Assembly (NCBI GenBank): GCA_023229685.1
Contig: JALNYT010000002.1
Coordinates: forward strand, 62,001 to 126,000
Length of the DNA stretch: 64,000 nt
Reading direction: 5' to 3'
Origin: Sulfuritalea sp.
Lineage (GTDB): Bacteria; Pseudomonadota; Gammaproteobacteria; Burkholderiales; Rhodocyclaceae
Position numbers and translations under genes: made by a program. The number at the start of each line of letters is the position of its first letter. The stretch's first letter is position 1. The notes beneath the pieces were generated by a model, which made no database searches, was not told the origin of the DNA, and was given only the letters and a program-made list of their open reading frames with translations. Below are positions 1-8,700 of this stretch, in pieces.

Positions 1-233
1 GCTTCCTGCACCGCACGCACGGTGTCGGCATCGGCGTGGCCAAGAATCAACGGCCCCCAGGAACCCACGTAGTCAATGTACGACTTGCCGTCGGCATCCC
101 AGACACGGGCGCCTTCACCGCGCGTGAAAAAGCACGGGGCGCCGCCCACGGAGCGGAAGGCACGTACGGGTGAATTGACGCCGCCGGGAATGGTCTTCTG
201 GGCGCGAATAAAAAGTTCTTCGTTGCGAGTCAT
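1..233 (-). CDS. hemL: Glutamate-1-semialdehyde 2,1-aminomutase, N-terminal part
   Basis: PLP enzyme of the C5 tetrapyrrole pathway that converts glutamate-1-semialdehyde to 5-aminolevulinate in the cytoplasm. Only the first 77 codons are inside the window; the catalytic lysine region lies beyond the left edge. The visible protein starts MTRNEELF and carries the family motifs [10 protein letters not shown] and [13 protein letters not shown]. The ATG lies at 231-233. It follows thiE on the same strand after about 47 bp, so thiD-thiE-hemL may be co-transcribed, an arrangement common in betaproteobacteria. The identification is by motif recognition and is firm. Confidence 0.93.
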   Translation of the reverse strand, partial: MTRNEELFIRAQKTIPGGVNSPVRAFRSVGGAPCFFTRGEGARVWDADGKSYIDYVGSWGPLILGHADADTVRAVQE

Positions 234-280
234 GAAAGAGTCCTGTCGATACCAAAGAGTGAGGGAGACACCGGAGCCAC

Positions 281-940
281 TCAGGAAGCCTGCTTGCCGC
301 GCTTGCCCGGTGCACCCTTGTTGAACAACGCCTGATAAGCCGCCGCCTGCGCCTTGATGTCCATCGCGTCGAACAGATCGCTTACTACGGCGAGCATGTC
401 GGCGCCGGCAGCAATCACCTGCGCCGCATTGTCGAGCGTGATGCCGCCAATGGCGGCTACCGGCAGGCCAAAACGCCGGCGGGCTTCGCCCAGCAGTTCC
501 AGCGGCGCACGCACCGCGCCAGGCTTGGTGCGCGATGGGAATATGCTGCCGAAGGCCAGGTAGTCGGCACCCGCGGCGGCGGCCTGTTCGCCTCGGGCTA
601 GTTCGTTATAGCAGGACACGCCAAGGATTCGCTTCGGTCCCAGGGCATCGCGCGCGGCGGCCAGCGAGCCGCCCGGCGCATCGTCGCGACCGAGGTGAGC
701 ACCATCGGCGCCGATCTCCACCGCCAGCCAGACATCGTCATTGATGATCAGCTTTGCTCCGCTGGCGCGGCAGATGCGCAGCATCTCGGCTGCCTGCGCG
801 CGACGCAGGGGGCGTGATGCCATCTTGTTTCGATATTGAACGAAAGGCGCGCCACCATCCAGCGCCGCTTTTACCAGCGCCGACAGCCGCGGCAGCAACG
901 GGTCATCGAGGGTAACAGCGATGAGTCCGCTGAGCTTCAT
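281..940 (-). CDS. thiE: Thiamine-phosphate synthase
   Basis: Joins hydroxymethylpyrimidine diphosphate and thiazole phosphate to give thiamine monophosphate. The 219-residue TIM-barrel protein shows QYRNK (pyrimidine side), LIINDD, the [13 protein letters not shown] phosphate loop and AIGGIT, all typical of ThiE. Its length is normal. It lies 30 bp downstream of thiD on the same strand, so the two probably form one transcript that makes and phosphorylates HMP and then couples it. ThiL, the next enzyme, is encoded far away at 60476. No TPP riboswitch-like sequence was seen upstream of the pair. Confidence 0.95.
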   Translation of the reverse strand: MKLSGLIAVTLDDPLLPRLSALVKAALDGGAPFVQYRNKMASRPLRRAQAAEMLRICRASGAKLIINDDVWLAVEIGADGAHLGRDDAPGGSLAAARDALGPKRILGVSCYNELARGEQAAAAGADYLAFGSIFPSRTKPGAVRAPLELLGEARRRFGLPVAAIGGITLDNAAQVIAAGADMLAVVSDLFDAMDIKAQAAAYQALFNKGAPGKRGKQAS

Positions 941-970
941 GGGGAAGCCTCCGCTGCAGGCTGCAAGAAG

Positions 971-1831
971 TCAGGTTCCATCCGCTTCCTCATCCTCGTC
1001 CCGCGACCAGAACAGGCGGTCGGGAATGAATTGCCCCATGCCGGGACGAAAGCCGGCAGCCAATGTGCGCCAGGTGTATTCCTGCGCAGCCATCACCGCC
1101 TCGGCGACATTTACGCCACTGGCGAAGTGAGCCGCGATAGCCGAGGCGAGCGTGCAGCCCGAGCCATGATAGCTGCCGGGCAAGCGGTCCCAGCGATCGG
1201 TACGCACCGCGCCATGGCTGCCATAGAGAGTGTTGATCACCTGCGGGGTGCCCTCGTGGGTTCCCGTTACCAGCACATATTCGCAGCCGGCATTGATCAG
1301 GCGGTGGGCACACTCGGCCAGACCCGGTTCGCGGTGGGGATCTTCGCCCGCCGCTCCAATCTCCTGCGCCAGACGCCTGGCTTCGAGACTATTGGGTGTC
1401 AGCAGCGTGGTCTGGGGCAGCAGCAGGCCGATCATGGCCTCGATCATTTCCTCGTCGGCGAACTGATCGCCGCGGCCCGAGGCCAGGACCGGATCGAGGA
1501 CCACGGGAATGTCCGGATAATCCGCGATCACCTCGGCAATCGCGGCGATGATCTCGACGCTGCCCATCATGCCGAGCTTGAAGGCCGCCACAGGCATGTC
1601 CTCAAGCAGGGCGCGGGCCTGGTCGGCTACCCATTCGGCGTCTATCGGCAAGACGCCTTCGACGCCCGTCGTGTCTTGCACGGTGATCGCCGTCACGACA
1701 GAAAGCGGATGGCAACCGAGGCTGGCCAGGGTCAGAATGTCAGCCTGCAAACCGGCGCCGCCGGTGGGATCGGAAGCGGCGAACGTCAGCACGATGGGCG
1801 GCGACAGATTGTCGGCAGCGGCAACGGTCAT
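971..1831 (-). CDS. thiD: Hydroxymethylpyrimidine / phosphomethylpyrimidine kinase
   Basis: Ribokinase-fold kinase that phosphorylates HMP twice for thiamine synthesis. The 286-residue protein has the N-terminal SDPTGGAGLQADI motif, VVTAITVQDT, the KLGMMGS segment, the VLDPVLASGRGDQF loop and the anion-hole GSGCTLASAIAAH near residue 225. Its length is slightly above the usual 260-270 residues. It is the first gene of the thiD-thiE-(hemL) run. A 163-bp divergent intergenic region separates it from rubredoxin and contains a copy of the GGATAC/GTCC hairpin element. Confidence 0.95.
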   Translation of the reverse strand: MTVAAADNLSPPIVLTFAASDPTGGAGLQADILTLASLGCHPLSVVTAITVQDTTGVEGVLPIDAEWVADQARALLEDMPVAAFKLGMMGSVEIIAAIAEVIADYPDIPVVLDPVLASGRGDQFADEEMIEAMIGLLLPQTTLLTPNSLEARRLAQEIGAAGEDPHREPGLAECAHRLINAGCEYVLVTGTHEGTPQVINTLYGSHGAVRTDRWDRLPGSYHGSGCTLASAIAAHFASGVNVAEAVMAAQEYTWRTLAAGFRPGMGQFIPDRLFWSRDEDEEADGT

Positions 1832-1891
1832 AAATGTCCTGGCCCGACCCGCAAATATCGGGCGGCGAGCAGCTTGAGTTAATATTCTGCA

Positions 1892-1940
1892 ATTCTATCC
1901 GAAGGGATACTGTCCCCCGCGCGCGCCGGGGACATATCCG
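1892..1940 (+). repeat. GGATAC-GTCC hairpin element, copy A
   Basis: Reads ATTCTATCCGAA, one base, then GGATACTGTCC, followed by a stem-loop whose arms are at 1905-1917 and 1928-1939 (GGATACTGTCCCC against GGGGACATATCC). It ends 54 bp before the rubredoxin ATG, in the divergent thiD/rubredoxin gap. Sister copies lie at 13750, 44934 and 45910. It could be an operator, a 5'-UTR structure or a REP-like repeat; the sequence alone does not decide. Confidence 0.7.
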
Positions 1941-1994
1941 ACTTGATACCATCCCCGTTGCAGGTGCCCCGGGGAATTAATCTACAGCCCGACC

Positions 1995-2177
1995 ATGACT
2001 GCCGAGCAACCTTATGCCAAATGGATGTGCCTGATCTGCGGCTTCGTCTATGACGAGGCGAAAGGGCTTCCGGAAGAAGGTTTATCGGCCGGCACGCGAT
2101 GGGATGCAATACCCCCCAACTGGACCTGCCCGGAATGCGGGGCGCGCAAGGAAGACTTTGAAATGGTCAAAATCTAA
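1995..2177 (+). CDS. rubA: Rubredoxin
   Basis: Small cytoplasmic one-iron electron carrier. The 60-residue protein has Cys12-x-x-Cys15 (CLICG) and Cys45-x-x-Cys48 (CPECG), which give the Fe(SCys)4 site, and the conserved YDEAKG and WTCPECGA surroundings. Its length is typical of AlkG/RubA-type rubredoxins. It stands alone between the thiamine genes and the pil-chp operon, as is common next to hemL/thi genes in betaproteobacteria. A structured repeat element precedes it. The electron partner cannot be told from this window. Confidence 0.95.
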   Translation: MTAEQPYAKWMCLICGFVYDEAKGLPEEGLSAGTRWDAIPPNWTCPECGARKEDFEMVKI

Positions 2178-2338
2178 GTATGATTAGGGCTAATATAGCT
2201 TGACCTCGGCAGCAAACAAAACAGACGAGGCAGCAGGAGGGGATGCGGAAACCGCTCGCGAGGAGAATCTTTCCTTGGCCGTTTTTCTGTTCCGTCGGTA
2301 GTTTCCATGATTGAAGCCTGAATCCGGCATGGAGTAAC

Positions 2339-2734
2339 GTGAGCGAAACACCCAAGCTTTCCGGCATCAAGGTGATGGTGATCGATGACTCGAACACCAT
2401 CCGCAAGACTGCGGAAATTTTCCTGATGCAGGCCGGCGCCCAAGTAGTGCTGGCCGAAGATGGCTTTGATGCGCTGGCAAAGATCAACGATCATCTGCCC
2501 AACGTGATTTTCTGCGACATCCTGATGCCGCGTCTCGATGGTTATCAAACCTGCGCGCTGATCAAGAAGAACGCAAAATTTGCGGCTACACCGGTGATCA
2601 TGCTTTCATCCAAGGACGGCCTCTTTGACCGTGCGCGAGGGCGCATGGTCGGTTCTGATGAATACCTGACCAAGCCTTTCACCAAAGACAGCCTGCTCAA
2701 AACCGTCGCAGCACACGCTGCGCGCCTAACGTAG
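2339..2734 (+). CDS. pilG: Twitching-motility response regulator PilG
   Basis: Stand-alone CheY-like receiver of the type IV pilus chemosensory (Pil-Chp) system; in Pseudomonas PilG promotes pilus extension through PilB. The 131-residue protein has acidic-pocket residues Asp16-Asp17, phosphoacceptor Asp60 in FCDILMP and the KPF lysine motif, and no output domain. The start is a GTG at 2339 preceded by GGAG seven bases upstream; no ATG gives the conserved N-terminus. It is the first gene of a five-gene run on one strand ending with the CheA homologue. The 160-bp upstream region shows no gene. Confidence 0.93.
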   Translation: MSETPKLSGIKVMVIDDSNTIRKTAEIFLMQAGAQVVLAEDGFDALAKINDHLPNVIFCDILMPRLDGYQTCALIKKNAKFAATPVIMLSSKDGLFDRARGRMVGSDEYLTKPFTKDSLLKTVAAHAARLT

Positions 2735-2760
2735 TTTTTCTCATTTGGAAGCCAGCCATC

Positions 2761-3126
2761 ATGCCCATTAAAACTGTTCTGGTCGTTGACGACTCCGCCA
2801 CCGAACGCCACGTCCTCAGCCAAGTGCTGCTCAGCGGCGGCTACGAAGTCACTACCGCCGAAAGCGGTGAAGAAGGTATCGAACGGGCCAAGCAGATCAA
2901 GCCCGACCTCATTCTCATGGATGTGGTGATGCCCGGTATGAATGGTTTTCAGGCCACCCGCGCCCTGTCGCGAGACGAGGCGACGAAGGCCATTCCGGTA
3001 ATCATCTGCACCACCAAGGATCAGGAGACCGACAAGCTCTGGGGCATGCGCCAGGGTGCCCAGGCCTACATCACGAAGCCGGTGGATGGCCCAGCCTTGC
3101 TGGCCATGATCGCCGCGCTCGGGTAA
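2761..3126 (+). CDS. pilH: Twitching-motility response regulator PilH
   Basis: Second CheY-like receiver of the Pil-Chp pathway; PilH is known to affect retraction or act as a phosphate sink. The 121-residue protein has Asp10-Asp11, phosphoacceptor Asp54 in ILMDVVMPGM, the switch threonine region CTTKDQ and the YITKPVD lysine motif. It begins 26 bp after pilG and ends 9 bp before pilI, so translational coupling within an operon is likely. Confidence 0.93.
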   Translation: MPIKTVLVVDDSATERHVLSQVLLSGGYEVTTAESGEEGIERAKQIKPDLILMDVVMPGMNGFQATRALSRDEATKAIPVIICTTKDQETDKLWGMRQGAQAYITKPVDGPALLAMIAALG

Positions 3127-3135
3127 ACCACGGTC

Positions 3136-3678
3136 ATGGCCAAGCGCATCAGTCTGCGCGAATTTCAGCAAAGCCTCTCCGAGCGGCTGCTGTCCGCCAG
3201 GCGTGGCGAAGGTGCGCAGGCGCTGCTCGGCATCGAATCCGGCGCCGAAGACCTGCCCGGCGGCAGCCGTTGGCTGATCGATCTTGGCGACTCGGGTGAG
3301 GTGGCGCCGCTGCCGCAACTCACTCCGGCGCCCTTGACCAAGCCGTGGTTTGCCGGCATCGCCAACATTCGCGGCGTACTCTACAGCGTGGTGGATTTTT
3401 CCGCCTGGCGCGGCGGCGCGCCGACGCCTATAAACGCGCAGTCGCGCCTGCTGCTGGTCGGCGCACGACACGGTATCAATGCCGCCTTGCTGGTGCGTCG
3501 TGCGCTGGGCCTGCGTCCACAACTGCAGATGCATGCGGCGAGCGAAGCCAGAGTCGGTACTGGCGAGACGGCGCCCTGGCTTGGTGGCCGCTTCACCGAT
3601 GCACAAGACGTTACCTGGACCCAGTTGCGCATCCCCGCACTGCTGGCCGACCCCAACTATCTCGACATCGCTCTCTGA
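3136..3678 (+). CDS. pilI: CheW-like adaptor PilI
   Basis: Scaffolding protein that couples the PilJ receptor to the ChpA kinase. The 180-residue protein has a CheW/SH3-like domain, with the conserved FAGIANIRGVLYSVVDFSAW segment around residues 75-95 and a second sub-barrel after it. There is no signal peptide or membrane segment. It lies between pilH and pilJ (21 bp to pilJ), matching the canonical pilGHIJ order. Confidence 0.92.
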   Translation: MAKRISLREFQQSLSERLLSARRGEGAQALLGIESGAEDLPGGSRWLIDLGDSGEVAPLPQLTPAPLTKPWFAGIANIRGVLYSVVDFSAWRGGAPTPINAQSRLLLVGARHGINAALLVRRALGLRPQLQMHAASEARVGTGETAPWLGGRFTDAQDVTWTQLRIPALLADPNYLDIAL

Positions 3679-3699
3679 GCGATCCCGAAAGGACTACCC

Positions 3700-5745
3700 A
3701 TGGCCTTTAAGCTGCCCTCCTTCAAGTTACCGAAATTCGACCGCCGCGATCGCGTATCACCCCAGACGCCAGTGGCTGGCGCGGCGCCGGCGGATGATCG
3801 TCGCACGAGCAAGGGCAGGCTGCCGCTGATCGGCAATTTCGATATCGAGACCCAGTTTCGAATCATTGGTACGATTTTCCTGATCAGTCTGCTGATCACC
3901 ATCGCCGCGGTCTTCCTGCAAGTCCAGTCGACTAACCGGGGCATCACCTACCTGTCAGTCACCAGCCAGGTCTCTTCGCTGACACAGCAGATTCCGATAG
4001 CCACACTGAACGCCATGCAAGGACAGACAGAAGGCTTCTCGGAACTGCGCGACGCCCGCGATAGTTACGACCAACTGCTCGAACGGCTGACCGAAGGGGG
4101 TGAGGTCAGAGGCGTCAAGGTGGCGGCCACCAGCAGCGAAACGCGACCGGCGCTCGACGCCTTGCGCGAAGACTGGAAGAAGCAAGGCGAACTCATCAGC
4201 CAGCTGCTGGCGCTGGAGAATCGCTTCGCGGCGATCGGACACCTTGCCAAGGAAGCTTCGCGGCGCGGCAAAGTGATGACCGAAGCCGCCGCCGCCGCCG
4301 GGGGCAATCTGCCCTTGCTGACGGAGCGCATCCTGCATGCAGCGACCCGGCTGGCCGGGATGCGAGGCGTCGACGAGGCCATGGTCCTGCAACTGGCGAA
4401 GGATATCCCCGAGGCGGTGGCCCTGGCGCCCGCCGGTAGCCCGTTGGCCGAGAGCCTGAATGTCATGCAGCTGGCGATTGCCAACTTGTCCGGCGACCTC
4501 AAGCCCCTGCAGAGGGCGAGCAGTGCCGGCAACACACTGATCACCGGCTGGCGCGCAATGACGGCAAGTACCGACAATCTGGTCAAGGCCTATGAAACCG
4601 AAATCACCCAACAGGATGCCTCCTTGTTCGTGGGCGCCGTATTCGGTTCGCTGGCTCTGTTGATGCTGGCACTCCAGGTCAAGGCGTTCAACGACGAAAG
4701 TCTGCGCCGCAGCGCGGAGGCTGATCACCAGCGCCGCCTCGCAGAATCGGCGAAGGATGTGACGCAAGGCGCCATTCTGCGTCTGATGAACGAAATGGGC
4801 GACCTCGCCGACGGCGACCTGACGATCCGCGCCACGGTGTCGGAGGACATTACCGGCGCCATTGCCGACTCGGTGAACTACACCGTCGAAGAACTCGCCG
4901 TGCTGGTGCGGCGGATCAACGACGCTGCCGAACGCGTCACCCGCGCCTCGAATGCCGCGCAAAGCACTTCCAATGATCTGCTCTCCGCCACCAAAGTTCA
5001 GTCGGCCGAAATCCAGAGCGCCAACGCCACAGTTCTTGAAATGGCCAATTCGATGAAGACGGTATCTTCCTCGGCCCTGGAATCAGCCCGTGTCGCGCGC
5101 GCGTCCCTGGAAGCCGCGCAGAAGGGCGCGGCGGCCGTATCGAATTCGATTGCCGGCATGAACGAAATCCGCACCCAGATCCAGGAAACCTCGAAGCGGA
5201 TCAAACGCCTCGGCGAATCCTCGCAGGAGATCGGTGAAATCGTCGAACTGATTTCCGACATTACGGAACAGACCAACGTGCTGGCCTTGAACGCCGCCAT
5301 TCAGGCCGCGTCGGCCGGCGAGGCCGGACGAGGATTCTCGGTGGTGGCGGAAGAAGTGCAGCGGCTGGCCGAGCGCTCCGGGGAGGCGACCAAGCAGATT
5401 GCCGCCATCGTCAAGACGATTCAGACCGACACCCACGATGCCGTCGGGGCCATGGAACAATCAACCCAGGGCGTGGTGGAAGGGGCCAAGCTGTCGGATG
5501 CCGCCGGTCAGGCGCTGAACGAAATTTCCAGCGTGTCGCAGGATCTCGCGCGCCTGATTCAAGCGATCTCCACCGACACCCAGGCTCAGGCCAACATCGC
5601 TACCAAGGTCGCGAACTCGATGCAGGACATTCTCAGAATTACCGGTCAGACCACCGCCAGTACGCAAGAAACAGCCGTATCGATTGGCGAACTTACCGAA
5701 CTCGCCGTTGAGCTGAAGGGCTCGGTCTCGGGCTTCAAGGTGTGA
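3700..5745 (+). CDS. pilJ: Methyl-accepting chemoreceptor PilJ
   Basis: Inner-membrane receptor of the type IV pilus chemosensory system. The 681-residue protein has a positively charged cytoplasmic N-terminus of about 45 residues, a first membrane segment near residues 50-70 ([21 protein letters not shown] region), a periplasmic helical PilJ-type sensor, a second membrane segment near 305-325, a HAMP region, and a C-terminal signalling domain. The signalling hairpin tip reads [20 protein letters not shown], close to the MCP consensus. It lies between pilI and the kinase gene, in the same orientation. Confidence 0.94.
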   Translation: MAFKLPSFKLPKFDRRDRVSPQTPVAGAAPADDRRTSKGRLPLIGNFDIETQFRIIGTIFLISLLITIAAVFLQVQSTNRGITYLSVTSQVSSLTQQIPIATLNAMQGQTEGFSELRDARDSYDQLLERLTEGGEVRGVKVAATSSETRPALDALREDWKKQGELISQLLALENRFAAIGHLAKEASRRGKVMTEAAAAAGGNLPLLTERILHAATRLAGMRGVDEAMVLQLAKDIPEAVALAPAGSPLAESLNVMQLAIANLSGDLKPLQRASSAGNTLITGWRAMTASTDNLVKAYETEITQQDASLFVGAVFGSLALLMLALQVKAFNDESLRRSAEADHQRRLAESAKDVTQGAILRLMNEMGDLADGDLTIRATVSEDITGAIADSVNYTVEELAVLVRRINDAAERVTRASNAAQSTSNDLLSATKVQSAEIQSANATVLEMANSMKTVSSSALESARVARASLEAAQKGAAAVSNSIAGMNEIRTQIQETSKRIKRLGESSQEIGEIVELISDITEQTNVLALNAAIQAASAGEAGRGFSVVAEEVQRLAERSGEATKQIAAIVKTIQTDTHDAVGAMEQSTQGVVEGAKLSDAAGQALNEISSVSQDLARLIQAISTDTQAQANIATKVANSMQDILRITGQTTASTQETAVSIGELTELAVELKGSVSGFKV

Positions 5746-5785
5746 AAAGAAACTTCAAGAGCCACGGCGCGGTGAATAGCTTTTC

Positions 5786-8700
5786 ATGAGCATGGATCTC
5801 GACATCGGCCCGCTGTCCTGGGTTAAGGGAGAAATCGACCTTGCGCTGGAAAGCGCCGGCCTCAGTCTGGCTGCCCACGCCGCGGATCCCGCGGGCGACG
5901 GCCTGAAGAAGGCACGCGCCAGCATGCACCAGGCGCATGGTGCGCTGGCCATTGTCGGCCTTGACGGCATCACGGAGTTCGCTGATGCGATAGAACAAGT
6001 GCTGGTAGCGCTGGGCGATGGCACGGTACCGGATGTCGACGCTGCCAGCGCCGCGGCGCAAGGCGGGTTTGCCGCGCTGCGCGGTTATCTGGACGACCTG
6101 ATGGCCGGCCACCCCGACCAGCCGCTGAAACTTTTTGTTCCCTACCGCGCGATGGTCATGGCGCGTGGACAAACTGCTCCCGGACCGGCCGCCCTGTTTT
6201 TCCCGGATCTCACCCAGCGCCCGCCAAAGCGCGAGAAAGAGCCCCCCCGCCTCGCGCCTGAGGCGCTCGTGGCGCGCCTCAAGGCCGTGCGCATGGGCTT
6301 TGAGCGTGGCCTCCTGAAGTGGCTCAAGAATGATCCCAAGGGCATCGCCGAAATGAAGGTCTCGGTAGCGATGATCGAAATGACGCGCACCACGCCGGCC
6401 GCTCGCGCCTACTGGTGGGTGGCGCTCGGCGTGCTCGACGCACTCGCCGCAAATGGTCTGCCTGACGCAGCAGACGCAAAGCGGTTTGCCATGAACCTCG
6501 GCGGGCAGATCAAGAAGCTCATCGAAGGCCAGGCCGAACCAAACGAACAGCTGTTGCGCGAGGCGCTGTACCTGGCCGCCTGCGCGACTGCAGGCGGCGA
6601 AGCGCTGGCCATCGTGCGCGCCGCCTACCGTCTGGATGGCATCGTGCCTACAGCGACGCCCTCGGAAACCGAACGGCTGCTGCCCCACATTCGCCGTTTG
6701 CGTGAATTGCTGGCGGCGGCCAAGGACGACTGGAACCGCCTTTGCGCCGGCACCGCTGCCGCGCTGCCGCCGTTCCACGAACGCGCTGCGAAGATTGCCG
6801 AAGAAGGTGCCGCCACCGGTCAGCCCGACTATGCGCGCCTGACTGCGGCCATTCTCGAAGAGACCAACCTGTTGCGCCACGATCCGACGCGGCACAACGA
6901 GGGCGTGGCGCTGGAGATAGCCACGGCACTCCTGCTCGCCGAATCCGCACTGGAAAACTTCCAGTCGCTCGATGCCGATTTCGCGCGCTCCGCTGATGCG
7001 GTTGCCGGCCGTCTCGCCGCGCTCGGGCGTGGCGAAGAGCTGGGCATGATGGAGCTGCCACATCTCGACGCCATGTCCCGCCGCGCACAGGAACGACTAC
7101 TGCTCGAGTCGGTGGCACGCGAAATCCGGTCCAATCTCGGCGCCATAGAACAGACGCTGGACGCCTTCTTCCGCGACACCTCGCGCCAGGCGACTCTGGC
7201 GGCGCTGAGCCAACCGATTCGCCAGATTCAGGGCGCGTTGATGGTGCTCGGCCAGGACCGTGCCAATGCCATTTTGACCGAGTGCGCGCTGGCTATCGAG
7301 CATTTTGCCGAGCCGGGATTCACCGCGCAAGCCGGCGACTTCGAAGACGTGGCGAAAAAGCTTTCGGCGCTGGGCTTCTTTGTCGCCCAGCTGCAAGGCG
7401 GTGCTGCCGACATCGACGCGATCCTTGAGCCACCGCCTGCCGCTCGCCCGGTCCGCGAGGAACCCGAAGCAGCCGCGCCCGTGCCTGCGGAGCTGCCTGC
7501 CGCACCTCAGGCCGAAGAACTCGGCGCCGCAGTCATGGCGCCAGAACTCGTTGCCGAGGCTGAGCCGGTTTCTGAAGAAGAACTGCCGGAATTCGAAGTC
7601 GAAGCACTGCAGCCACCGCCCGAGCCTCCGCCTCCACCACCGCCCGCGCCTGTCGAAGCGCCGGCCCCGTCGGCAGAGGCCACGCGACTGGCCGAGGTCA
7701 GCGAGGAAGAGCTCGACGCGGAACTGCTGGCCATCTTCCTCGAAGAAGCCCACGAAGTGCTGGCAACCATCAACGAGCATCTGCCGCTGCTGCATGCCTC
7801 GCCGAACAACCAGGACTCGCTCGTCACACTACGCCGCAGCTTCCATACCCTGAAGGGCAGCGGCCGCATGGTCGGCCTGACCGATCTGGGCGACACGGCC
7901 TGGGAAGTGGAGCAGGTGCTCAACGGCTGGTTGCACGAGGCACGCGCCGCCACACCCGCCCTGCTCGCAATGCTGGATCGTGCCGCCGACATCTTCAAGG
8001 TCTGGGTCGTGCACCTTGAAGCCGGCGGCAGCCCCCACCTCAGCGATGCCGAATTGGTCCGTCGCTGCCAGGCCTTGGGCGGGGCCGAAGACGCCGAAGC
8101 CGGAATCGCCGCGCCACCACCGCCGACTGCTACCGCTGCCGAAGCTACCGCTGCCGAAGCTACCGCTGCCGAAGCTACCGCTGCCGAAGCTGCTGCTGCC
8201 GAAGCTGCTGCTGCCGAAGCTACCGCTGCCGAAGCTGCTGCTGCCGAAGCTGCTGCTGCCGAAGCTACCGCTGCCGAAGCTGCTGCTGCCGAAGCTGCTG
8301 CTGCCGAAGCTACCGCTGCCGAAGCTGCTGCTGCCGAAGCTGCTGCTGCCGAAGCCGCCGCTGCCGAAGCCGCCGCTGCCGAAGCCGCCGCTGCCGAAGC
8401 CGCCGCTGCCGAAGCTGCCGCTGCCGAAGCTGCCGCTGAAGAAGTCCTGCCTTCGGCAGAAGTTGTCTCCTTCCCTGCGCCACCACCCATCCGTGTCGGC
8501 GATGTGGAAGTGAGCCCCACACTCTACAATCTCTATCTCGACGAAACCCGCGAACACATCGCTACGCTGCAGGCCAATCTTGGTCTTGAAGAGGTACCCG
8601 GCAATGATGTAGTCCGCGCCGCGCATACCACGGCCAGCATTTCAGCCGCCACGGGCTTCATGCCGATTGCCAGCCTGGCCCGCGCGCTGGAGGATGCGCT

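Noticed and set aside
1832..1994. TPP riboswitch upstream of thiD
   Set aside because: No CTGAGA/ACCTGA-type thi-box was found. The structure in this gap is the hairpin element shared with three other, unrelated genes.
8119..8440. CRISPR-like array
   Set aside because: The periodic sequence is a 15-bp in-frame coding repeat in chpA with no spacers. No repeat-spacer pattern exists elsewhere in the window.
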